This document shows positions 1-23,100 of a stretch of 64,000 bases of DNA, one piece after another. The stretch comes from Sebastes aleutianus (Eukaryota > Chordata > Actinopteri > Perciformes > Sebastidae). The notes under the pieces were generated by a model, which was not told the DNA's origin, did no database searches, and saw nothing but the letters and a program-made list of their open reading frames with translations. The stretch spans positions 41,199,464 through 41,263,463 of the forward strand of contig CAKAKS010000072.1 of NCBI GenBank assembly GCA_916700875.1. Direction: 5' to 3'. The position numbers and the translations under genes were made by a program. Position 1 is the stretch's first letter. Each line of letters starts with the position of its first letter.

Positions 1-821
1 ATAGAGGAAGAGATGTGAAGCGGGAGAGTCCAGCTCGGCGGTGGGGATTTCAATTTGTTTCTTTCCGTGCCAGTAAAACATCCCCCGACTGCAGAATCTC
101 ACTTTGGTGAACAGTGAATCTGCAGCATCTCAATTAGCTGGGATGGGATGTTCCTTCTTTATTGCAGTGATTCAGGCTGATTAGCTGGGTGTAATTCTCC
201 ATCAACATCCTGCCTGGTGCAGCTTTAATGGCACTCTGCAGCGCAGACAGAACAACACACAATCACAGAAACACCAGCCAGGACCGGGTCTCCTGTCTCT
301 GGTGTCTGTCAGCTGAAATATCCATAACAGCTGTGCATTTTGCAATAAAAGCATCCCATTAGGCACAGATGTAGGTTTATATGTTATGAAAAGATATAGA
401 TATCGGGGCGCTGCAAATATGGCTCCTGAAAATGGCCAAATAGGCGCTAAATATTCCTAAATGTTGCTGATTTTATGAGTCTTGATGATTTCCAAGAGTG
501 TGTTCAAGCTGATCAGATGAGATGTCAGAAGATCACAGACACGTTTTTATTACCTCTTTATTTTTTAAAGGTGCTTTTTAAAACTTTTAACCTGAGAAAA
601 AGCATTATTTACCGCTAATTATTAAGCCGTCATTTCATTATTATTAACATCTTTTCTTTCTGAATGTGAATCTCTGGTGTTGAATAACAATCTATATCTT
701 TTCATAACATATAAACCTCCTGTGCCAAATTTGATGCTTTTTATCGCAAAATACACAGCTGTTATGTTTGACTGCCCCGTTCTTTATGTCACTCTTCCTC
801 TCTTCTGTCCTCTGGCTTCAG
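1..821 (+). other. socs7 intron (5' end outside window) with an inverted repeat
   Basis: No coding signal precedes the exon at 822. An imperfect inverted repeat of about 80 bases pairs 323-403 with 688-768 (both include the motif for cataacagctgtg). This fits a small MITE about 450 bases long. Confidence 0.6.
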
Positions 822-13250
<12,429 letters not shown>

Positions 13251-13805
13251 CAGCAGAGATCTTCTCAGCTCAAGTGAGTGTCACTCGGGTATATATATAT
13301 ATTATATATATATTACACAGGCTACACAAAACATTCAACATTCATCTTTTTGTACTTTGTCTGCTTTTCCGAAAAAATCAATTGTTAGGAAAAGGTTGAA
13401 TAAAAAACATCTCAGAGGGACTGTAGTGGACACCAGTACACCAGTGGTGGAAAGTAACTCAAATACTGTACTTAAGTACAATTTCTAGGGCGAGGGCGAT
13501 GAAAAGCAGGAGAGTTGGTCTCACGGTTTTGCTGTTAACAAGATATTTATGATTCTTACATTGAGTCCCTTTAAGTAGGAGAACTTTTTCTTCCACTGGT
13601 TGACACAAAACAATTTTGAAGGTATGATTAAGTCACCTTGTGTTTGACGGTCTGGGAGTTGTCCGTGTTTTCGTCTTGCAACGTTAATTGCATTTTAAAG
13701 ACGGCCGCTGAAGCTGTGACATTTGTTTGTTTGGCTGAATGAATATTTCTTTGTTTTCTGGCAAGGAGTTAATGAATATTTTGCACAACGTTGGTGGTGT
13801 CTTTG

Positions 13806-13811
13806 AATAAA
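13806..13811 (+). promoter_or_regulatory. candidate proximal polyadenylation signal of socs7
   Basis: AATAAA lies about 560 bases after the stop, inside the predicted UTR intron. Its use would require that the UTR intron is not removed. Confidence 0.35.
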
Positions 13812-13961
13812 TCTGCTACCATTTAGTCAAACATCGTGGATGGTGTCTGTAATCAGAGATATTTGAAGGATTGGTTTCAGCAAACAACCGCCACACTTCT
13901 ACATCTTGGAAGCAGAATGTGGAGGGCTGGAGGTTTTGGAAAGAGTTGGAACTGCTACATT

Positions 13962-13964
<3 letters not shown>

Positions 13965-14011
<47 letters not shown>
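13965..14011 (+). repeat. (ATC)n trinucleotide repeat
   Basis: About 16 units in the predicted socs7 UTR intron. Confidence 0.95.
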
Positions 14012-15980
14012 TTCATTCATATGAAATGTATTTGTTCTACTATATCTGATCACATGTGAATGCAGCTTCATCCTGTCTGTGTCTCTGCAGGTTTCTGTAT
14101 GGAGGACTGATCTGTACTGGTCTGCCAGTCTTCCAGCATCAGCCAATCAGAGTCCCTGGATGTGTCTCAGTGTCTCCAGCTGGACTTGGACGGACCCGCC
14201 TCTCTCTTGGACTCGGACTAACAAAAAGGATGGACGAGCGTTTGCGGCCGGACGGCGGGAAAACTGTCAGCGAGACGTTGAGATGCAGAGGACGCCGCCT
14301 CGTCTTCAGACGGACCGCAGAGACGTTCTCGCCTGCCGAATGCGTCTGTCGGTCTGAAACAAAAAAGGAGAATTCTGAACTTGATTTGCTCCTGAACTGG
14401 ACTTTTAAAACACACAATGCACTGGTCAGTTTGTACAACCGTTGTTTGCTGCCGTTTCCTTGTTTTTCCTTCCATGCTGTCAAAAAGAGGAGAGATATAC
14501 ACACCGAGGCGGGGCGGCAGAGGCCCGGCGGCAGAGGCCCGGCGGCATGAGGCCCGGCGGCAGAGGCCCGGCAGCGAGGGGGGTTTAGAGAGACAGGCCG
14601 CCATGTTGGACGACCTTTAACCTTAAACTGGGTTTGATTTTCTGCCTTGAAATAACTACATTAAATTGTTAGCCTCAGAGCTAATGAAATGCTAATGTAA
14701 ATTAAACGTATCTGACATAAAATCAGTTTAAGATTTAATTCAAGACTTTATTCTATTTTGTTTTTTTACGTGGAAGGATTTGATGAAATCTTTACAACCT
14801 CTCATCTTAAACTTTAAACTCAAACATCTCAACCTTTGGATGGTTTGATTTAGTCTGATTATAATGCTGCCTTTAAATGAAACTGGTGTTTGCAACACGG
14901 GAAGTCGTGTACACGATATTCTCGGCGTTCAAGTGGTTAAGTCGTGAGAACACCGCTGCTAAGCAACGGCAATATCAACGTTACTGTCGGCGACTAGAAG
15001 CCACAGAGGCTAACGATTTAGCAAGCTAGCTAGCAGGTAACATAATGCAGGAAATGTAAAGACATAATGACAGAGGAAGAAGATGAGGTCGTTGGAATAT
15101 CAACATTTTCCTCAGACATATAAAACTAAGAAGAAAAATAATATACAACTAAAATTATATTAACTTATTATGCACCGAAAAACGAACTTCCAAGGCCTCC
15201 GCCATTTCTGACAACGTCAACAAACATGTTCATACGGACTCTACTGGTGAACACGGTAAACACAACACCACCTGAAAGAACCAGTAGAGGAGTGTTGTTG
15301 TTTTTAATCATATGAACGTAGCTCGCTCGCCGCCCAGCTAGTTGATAAGCTGCGTCCGATACTCAGCACCAGGTGTCCTGGAGCTGCCGGAGCTGCAGAG
15401 CTTTCTGGTCTACTGAAGCTCCTGTCGGTGGATTATTTGGTATCTGTTGCTCTTTTATTAAATGATTTCAACACATCATAGTTGCTGTTTACATTTGGAC
15501 TTTGATTCACTGGAATAGAGAAAAATACACCAAAGAAAATACAATCTACATTAAAACAAACAGCTGATTTTAACACGGTTTTATTCCAAACTGCTCGTTG
15601 GAATTAAAGACAAAATAATGCAAAAAGGGAACCATGTCAGTTCTTTATAATGTTAAGATGATGATTATTATTTTATTATTCTTCATCAAGGACGTGTCCT
15701 TATGATTAAAGCCCTCATGCTGATGGGAAGGAAACAAAAATAAATCTTTTACATTTTCTGATTTAGACAGAAAAGAGTTTTAAAGCCTTTGTGAGTTTGG
15801 CGTTCCTGTACTGGGAGGTTAGGAACCACATTCTTCCCACAATGCCCTGCCTCAGAGTGTGTATATCTGCCGTGACTCATCTCTACCTGTCAGTTTGATT
15901 TGTTGAAATGCCTCCAGGTGTATTTTGCTCGTTCTATTTCTCAGAACCCTGAAGCAGTGTTTTCAGTAAAGAAGAAGAAA

Positions 15981-15986
15981 AATAAA
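15981..15986 (+). promoter_or_regulatory. candidate distal polyadenylation signal of socs7
   Basis: AATAAA is followed within 20 bases by a GT-rich stretch (ggtgtgtgg), the usual downstream element. Another AATAAA is at 15739-15744. Confidence 0.5.
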
Positions 15987-16064
15987 CGTTGGTGTGTGGC
16001 TTCCTTCTTCCATTTCAATATTTACATTTTTTTAATATATATTTCTTCATTATTATATTATACG

Positions 16065-16285
16065 GAGCCCCCCTAGACCCTAGACCCTAGACCCCCTAGA
16101 CCCTAGACCCCCTAGACCCTAGACCCCCCAGACCCCCTAGACCCCCCAGACCTCCCAGACCCCCCTAGACCCTAGACCCCCTAGACCACCCTAGACCCCC
16201 TAGACCCCCCAGACCCCCTAGACCCTAGACCCCCCAGACCCCCTAGACCCCCCAGACCCCCTAGACCCCCTAGACCCCTAGGAGA
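16065..16285 (+). repeat. CCCTAGAC-type minisatellite
   Basis: Irregular short units (ccctagac, cccccagac) just past the socs7 polyadenylation site. Confidence 0.9.
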
Positions 16286-16340
16286 ACATTTCTATTAAGT
16301 TGTTCCCTTGAGTTAGTAACTCGTTCCGGGAAGTTTGAGA

Positions 16341-16948
16341 GAGGATGCAGGGAGAGGAGGCAGGGAGAGGAGGCAGGGAGAGGAGGCAGGGAGAAGAGGC
16401 AGGGAGAGGATGCAGGGAGAGGAGGCAGTGAGAGGATGCAGGGAGAGGATTCAGGGAGAGGAGGCAGGGAGAAGAGGCAGGGAGAGGATGCAGGGAGAGG
16501 GGGCAGGGAGAGGAGGCAGGGAGAGGAGGCAGGGAGAGGAGGCAGGGAGAGGAGGCAGGGAGAAGAGGCAGGGAGAGGATGCAGGGAGAGGATGCAGGGA
16601 GAGGAGGCAGGGAGAGGATGCAGGGAGAGGATGCAGGGAGAGGAGGCAGGGAGAGGATGCAGGGAGAGGATGCAGGGAGAGGAGGCAGGGAGAGGATGCA
16701 GGGAGAGGAGGCAGGGAGAGGAGGCAGGGAGAGGAGGCAGGGAGAAGAGGCAGGGAGAGGATGCAGGGAGAGGATGCAGGGAGAGGATGCAGGGAGAGGA
16801 GGCAGTGAGAGGAGGCAGGGAGAGGAGGCAGGGAGAGGAGGCAGGGAGAGGATGCAGGGAGAGGGGGCAGGGAGAGGAGGCAGGGAGAAGAGGCAGGGAG
16901 AGGATGCAGGGAGAGGAGGCAGGGAGAGGAGGCAGGGAGAGGATGCAG
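16341..16948 (+). repeat. 13-bp polypurine minisatellite
   Basis: About 46 copies of gcagggagaggat/g. The period is not a multiple of three and the sequence is nearly all purine on this strand, giving long frames in several phases that are not genes. Confidence 0.97.
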
Positions 16949-18635
16949 CAGGACAAAACAGACACGACTGTGTGGTGAATAAGGTCAAGTGCACTCTTTG
17001 GGGGAGAAAAGGCCTTTATGAAAAGGGCCGGCGTGCATTGTGGATGTGAAAGGAGTCACAGGGAGCGATCCAATGAGAAAGAGGGACAGCTCATGGTGAA
17101 AGTGCTGGAGGCTCAGCGATGATGTGGACGACAGATGGGACATGAAAGCTGGGATCATGTCAGCCGTTCGGAGCTCGTCGGGTTGTTGTGACCAGAAACA
17201 CAAGTCTTCAGTGTTTAAACCCCCCCGAGACCGTCAGGAAGGAGGTTAAATAACGCTCCAAAGTTGGACTACATTTTAGTGAGGAAAAACTGTCATGTCC
17301 ATTTTCAAAGGGGTCCCTTGACCTCTGACCTCCAGATACAGTATGTGAATGAAAATGTCTCCAAATATCAAAAGTTTTTGATCCCAAATCACAACATGTC
17401 TTCTTCTATGGTGTTCCTGAAGGTCTTGGTGTCTTAATGTGGTATTTTGGAGGATTATTGATAATTTTTATCAATTCTCTAGTGGTAAAAAATGGTTAAA
17501 TTTAGCACCAAATCTGTGGAACAAATGGTATCAACACAACAACTTATGAGACATAATAGAGCATGGAGAGGACCGTCATATACTTCTATCATCATGTTAT
17601 AAACCCTGATACACTTTTACTATTGTGTAAAAGTGCTGAGCTGCATCTCAGATTAACCTTTAGGTTCTCAGCTTTCAGATGATGTTCACCACTTCTATGT
17701 GACATCTACTGTGGACCTGCTATCTGCCCCTAAAGACCCCCTGGACCTCCCTAAAGACCCCCTAAAGACCTCCTGGACCCCTAAAGAAGACTAGAACGGC
17801 TCTATTTTGGGTCCCAGAGAGTTAATATCTGATCTGAGTCCAAGTAACCAGTCTGAGTTTTAATCATCGATATGTGAAAAAGTAATAACAAAACACTGTT
17901 TTTGGTTAGAATTTCAATTTTAAGGTTGATTCTTTGGCTGATGAAGCTACGGTGGTGCAGGTTGTACTGAATAACAACAGGATTCAATAGACAATAGCTT
18001 ACATACCAAACATGTTTGAGCCAGGCGGTGGTGGAATGTAACTACGTTCACTCTATTGTACTTAAGTACAAATTTGAGGTGCTTGTACTTGAGTCTTTTA
18101 TTTTCATGTAACTTTCTACTTCTCCTCCACTACTTCTTAAAAGGAAATATTCTACTTTTTACTCCACTACATTTATCTGACGGCTTTTTTTACTCGTACA
18201 AAACATACAAAGAATTTATAAAGAATGATCTTTTGTTATACAGTTTATACAAGTACAGCTGAAACAGTTAGTGGATTAATAGATTAGATACTTGACAGTA
18301 ATAGTTTATATACATTTTAAAAATTCAAATTAAAAAATGTTTTACAAAAACGCCATAAACCATTAATAAAAAAATGGGAAAATAAGTTGCCCTTTTAAAT
18401 GCCTGATTAAAACCTGTATTCTGTTATTTATTTCTATTTTTAAACTGCATTTTCAAATAGAATTTTAAATTTCATTATTTATTCATGAATGAATTAATGT
18501 ATTTTTACATGATGTACTTATTGACTGTTTTATGGTATTTTTGTAAATCCCTTTTTAATTTGAACTATTTATTGATGGATTATTATTATTATTTTTATAA
18601 TTCTTCTTTTTATTTCCAATTCAAATGTCAAATAA
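16949..18635 (+). other. Intergenic: dispersed-repeat fragments, no gene
   Basis: 17226-17480 belongs to the same family as 31575-31866, 44260-44400 and 45480-45565 (aaaactgtcatgtccatttt, ggtcccttgacctctgacct). 18010-18260 is one end of a fish repeat rich in gtacttaagtaca (also near 13440, 21145, 42340 and 53125). The remainder is AT-rich and empty. Confidence 0.6.
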
Positions 18636-19281
18636 TTAAAGGGACTGTTTGTAACTTTTTAAGTGCATAAATGTACCGGGTTGGGACACATGCGCGCTTG
18701 CGTGGGGCTGAAGTCTCTCCTCCTCTACCTGCTTGCCTTCACTGACACAGCGCGTGCGTTCTTGCGTTCTCGCTGTCTCGCTCCTCATCTCACGTGCATG
18801 CGCGCTCACTCCACACTGCAGAAGAGTTAGTTTAGCTCTGAGAATATCTAGTGAATGTACAGTGGACGTTTGTGCAGAAATAACTGCTGCAGCTCCTCCA
18901 GACCAACAGAGGTTTCCCGTGTCTTGTGAAGTGACGGGGCTCCGCAGAGAGAAACGTTATCGTCTCCGACCAAAACTCCGGCATCTCCCCCGTTCCCTCC
19001 GGCCGCGGTCGGGAGGCTGAGGCAGGAAAAGCCAACACTAGGATCAGCATTGATTCATGGAGAGACCTTCGTCTGGTCAGCTAACATTACTGCCAAGCAG
19101 CTGAAATATAGAGTGATATTGTGCTTTTAGCTGACGTGTGTCGCCTCACTGTTTTGAGCGATGCTCGTTCAGGTATATTTAGAGCGAGCAAGCGCGAGCC
19201 CGACAATGACTTTCGTTGACTTAACGGCCACAGGTGTCGCTGTTTACAAGCAATTCTGAAAGTTACAAATAGTCCCTTTAA
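18636..19281 (+). mobile_element. TTAA-flanked MITE, copy 1
   Basis: It starts TTAAAGGGACTGTTTGTAAC and ends in the complement (gttacaaatagtccctttaa), so TTAA flanks both ends. Copy 2 is at 27128-27830 in the opposite orientation. A TTAA duplication suggests a piggyBac-type element. There is no transposase. Confidence 0.75.
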
Positions 19282-19549
19282 TGACTTTGTAATTTAGTCC
19301 ATTTATTCATAGTTTAATAAATAAATTGTAAACAAATGTATTAATGCCTATTTTTATTGTTCAATTAGTTATTAATCAATTAAATGCTTTATTATTATTT
19401 CCGTGGCTTCTCTGGTCCTCCATATAATCCAACATAACGGCTCCTCATAATGAACCAGGTTACAGTTTGAACAGGTCACACAGCAGCGACTCGATGCTCA
19501 TTGATCAGCCCGGTTGTCACTCTGGTTCTGATCGATCAGCCCCTCAATA

Positions 19550-19872
19550 ATCACATTGGTGGATCAGTCCGTCAGTGACGCGTCTCTCGGCTCTCATAGG
19601 GCCCTCGCTTCTCCTCGGCTTTCCCTTCAGGCACCGCCCCCCGCCGAGCACAATCTCGACATCCCATTGGTCGAGCCGTCATCCATCGAACTACGTACAA
19701 AAATGTCGCACCGTGATTGGCCGAGTTGAATTTCACTCACGCGGACAGCTGAAGCCGATTGGTCGGCGCGCCTGTCGCTCACCGCTCTGTTGTGCGCTGA
19801 TTGGTTCAACAGCTTGGGGGCGGGTTCTCCGCGGGGCTCGGTCTTCACGGCTCACGGAGAGCGAATGTCGTC
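19550..19872 (+). promoter_or_regulatory. sp2: sp2 promoter: inverted CCAAT boxes and GC boxes
   Basis: ATTGG (inverted CCAAT, NF-Y site) occurs at 19555, 19666, 19716, 19758 and 19800. The last four are spaced 50, 42 and 42 bases. GC boxes lie near 19635 (ccgccccccgcc) and 19815 (gggggcggg), and a TGACGCG motif near 19575. There is no TATA box in the usual position. The start codon follows 69 bases after the last CCAAT box, so the 5'UTR must be short. Function is inferred from motif clustering and position. Confidence 0.8.
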
Positions 19873-19879
19873 ATGAGCG
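19873..19879 (+). CDS. sp2: sp2 exon 1, coding part (7 bases)
   Basis: ATG AGC G, then the donor GTGGGT at 19880. It joins to AA at 28137 to make Glu, giving MSEQQDSMATT. I chose this start because it reproduces the known Sp2 N-terminus, sits just downstream of the CCAAT promoter and has a G at -3. Initiation at the Met codon at 28151 would give a protein seven residues shorter. A tiny upstream frame (19865-19876) overlaps the start. Confidence 0.8.
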
Positions 19880-20078
19880 GTGGGTAGGAATTACAACATT
19901 AGTGTTTCTATATCTGTATATATTCACATTGTTCTGCGCTAAACGGTATGATGCAGTGCACAGAACAGAGATGCACTTCATGCGCTATGAAGCAGAGTGT
20001 TTTAGACGGACTCCAGCTGTTGAGTGAAGCAAAATAAGCAAAACACTTCCGGAGAAGAGAAGAGAGGCTGAAACGATA

Positions 20079-20139
<61 letters not shown>

Positions 20140-23100
20140 CACACTGAGGAGCTAGGCTAGGCTAGCTGCTGGTTAGCTCCGTGCTAGCTGCTGGTTAGCT
20201 CCGTGCTAGCTGCTAGTTAGCTCTGTGCTAGCTGCTAGTTAGCTCCGTGCTAGCTGCTAGTTAGCTCCGTGCTAGCTGCTGGTTAGCTCTGTACTAGCTG
20301 CTGGTTAGCTCCGTGCTAGCTGCTAGTTAGCTCCGTGCTAGCTGCTAGTTAGCTCTGTGCTAGCTGCTAGTTAGCTCTGTGCTAGCTGCTGGTTAGCTCC
20401 GTGCTAGCTGCTAGTTAGCTCTGTGCTAGCTGCTGGTTAGCTCCGTGCTAGCTGCTAGTTAGCTCTGTGCTAGCTGCTGGTTAGCTCTGTGCTAGCTGCT
20501 AGTTAGCTCTGTGCTAGCTGCTAGTTAGCTCCGTGCTAGCTGCTAGTTAGCTCTGTGCTAGCTGCTAGTTAGCTCTGTGCTAGCTGCTGGTTAGCTCCGT
20601 GCTAGCTGCTAGTTAGCTCTGTGCTAGCTGCTGGTTAGCTCCGTGCTAGCTGCTAGTTAGCTCCGTGCTAGCTGCTAGTTAGCTCCGTGCTAGCTGCTAG
20701 TTAGCTCTGTGCTAGCTGCTAGTTAGCTCTGTGCTAGCTGCTAGTTAGCTCCGTGCTAGCTGCTAGTTAGCTACTGGCTAGCTTCGTGCTAGCTCCATGC
20801 TAGCTCAGAGCTAGCTAGCCTGATATGTGGGTCTGCTAGCCGGGCTCCTCCACTTGCTCCCCGCTCCTCTGTTCCTCAATCCAACCCAGAGATGGAGCAG
20901 CTAACGGGCCATCCTGGCTAACTGAGCTGCACTCAGACCAAAGCAGCTTCAGCTAGCTGCTAGCTTAAGCTGCTAGCTAACCACTTCAGTCAGTAGTACG
21001 AGTTAGCTTAGCTTAGCTTAGCTTAGCTAGCTACCGTTAGCTGGTTGTCCACAGCAGACCAACCCACCAGTGTGTGTCTGATGGCGGCTCTCTGCTGTTC
21101 GCTTCCACTGTGTGTTTATATTCACCAGGTGTGTGATACTGTCAGCGGTGGAAGAAGTACCAGAGTAAAAGTACCATTACTGCAGTTTAAAGTACTTAAT
21201 ACAAGTAGAAGTCATGCATTCAAACTCTTACTTAAGTAAAAGTACATAAGTATTATCATTAAAATATACTTAAGGCTCCACAAGTGTGCAGAATGGCCCT
21301 CTATATTATATTACTGAATTATAATTATGAATGTGTTCAGCTGGTAAATGTGGAGCTAATTTCAACTACTTCATATACTGCTGGGTAGCTTAATCCATAA
21401 TAAGACATCCTAATTTATTAGTTGATTTATAGTTTCTATTAATAATCCGCAACTAACTAAAGTAATTAAATAAACATAGGGGAGTAAAAGGTACAATATT
21501 TACCTCTGAGATTAAGTGGAGTAGAATTATAAAGTAGAATACTCAAGAGGTAAATATTGTACTTTTTACTCCACTACATTTATCTGACAGTTTAAATTAC
21601 TTCACAGATTACAGTTTTTTAATCCCAGGTATCTCCAGATGTGTTGATGTTGAATGTTTGTGATAAACTAAAGGAAGAAGTGTTCCTTTATGTGTTGAGA
21701 ACATCCTCCCAACATCGTTCAGACCTAATTTGTACATTAACAGGAATGTAGCACAGCGTGGAAGAGAAAGCAGCGCTCTGTTTATTTAAATGTGAAAGTG
21801 CAATAAAAATGTTGTCCATAAAATGAATGAATAATCGTGATAATCATGATCTCAAATAATCATGATCTCAAATAATCATGATTATCATTTTAGCCATAAT
21901 TGTGCAGCCCTACCTTAAACATCTACAGCAGTAATACTGATCCACAAACATCAGATATTATAGTAAAACACTGACATTTTACTTCACAATGAGTACTTTT
22001 ACTTTTAATACTTTTAAGTAAATATTGCTGCTAATACTTGCATTTTTTTTCACTTAACTAAGGTTTTGAATGTAGGACTTTTACTTGTGGTTGGTGTTTT
22101 TTCACAATGTGGTATTAGTACTTTTATTTAAGTAAAGGATCTGAATACTTCTTCCACCACTGCTAAACCGTATCTCAGCCAGGAGAGATTAGTGGCTCAG
22201 CAGGACGTGGTCTGCCCCGAGTGAAAGTTTGTGGCACCATGATCCACAGCTGAATATATATATATAAAATACAAAATACTTTCTCTTAATGAAGCTGTAA
22301 CAGAGGAAACAGTTCCTGTTTGTCTGCTGATCAGCAGCCACAACACGCCGTTGTTTATTTCCTGTCAGGGTAAAGTTCAGCGTTGACAGACGAAGTGGCA
22401 GAATTAGCCCGTTTAATATTGTGCATAAGAGTCTTTTGTATTTAAGACAACTCCCATATATTCTGAATTATCTGTATTTGACTGTGGTTGTAATGAAGCC
22501 CCAGTGTGTGCCTTTCATTTATTACTATTACATGATATTATTACATTAGAGTCACGGAGCTGAGCATATGTTTTACTGCTAAAGAAATACAATCTTTAAC
22601 AACCATTCAAAGATGAAATATTCTGTCCAACGCACGATTAAAACGAGATAATTTTTAAACTGGTTTCTATTCCAAACAAAGATGGGAGCTGGAAGTGACA
22701 TGTCTTAGCACAGTTTGCACAAAGCAAAGCAAACTGTAAATGTTTTATTATCAGTTATATTTATCTATAATTATGTTACTTTCTATATATTCATACAAAA
22801 CAACACATCCATATTATTCTTGTGGTGTTCAAGACGAGCAAGGAGACATGCTATTTCCTGCTAAATCTTTTTTTTAATCCTGCTGCAGACATTATTTTTT
22901 TATTCAGTTTGTTAGAAGAGTCTTTGAGGAAACATTTAACAGTTGAAAAATGTAATGCAATCATGAAATCAGCGTCTCTTGCAGTTAGAGAAGTTCTGTG
23001 GTGAATCAGTGCTTTCCCAGCATCCTTTGCACCTCTCACTAGTATTGTTGGTCGCCAGAGCGGCGCTCTGTGGCTGTCATGTGGTTACGTGTCACCTGCT

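Larger units (their letters stand above)
13251..16005 (+). other. socs7: socs7 3' untranslated region with a predicted intron
   Basis: The predicted UTR intron runs from the donor GTGAGT at 13274 to the acceptor gtctctgcAG ending at 14090. The terminal exon would then run from 14091 to about 16005. An unspliced form could instead end near the AATAAA at 13806. The terminal segment contains a small 16-bp GC-rich tandem (14510-14590) and no long open frame that looks coding. It is inferred from splice and polyadenylation signals only. Confidence 0.5.

Noticed and set aside
16065..16285. CCCTAGAC repeat considered as interstitial telomeric DNA
   Set aside because: Vertebrate telomere repeat is TTAGGG (CCCTAA); here the unit is CCCTAGAC and irregular.
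16270..17049. Long frames on both strands (up to 238 residues)
   Set aside because: Products of the 13-bp polypurine satellite; repetitive, no family resemblance.
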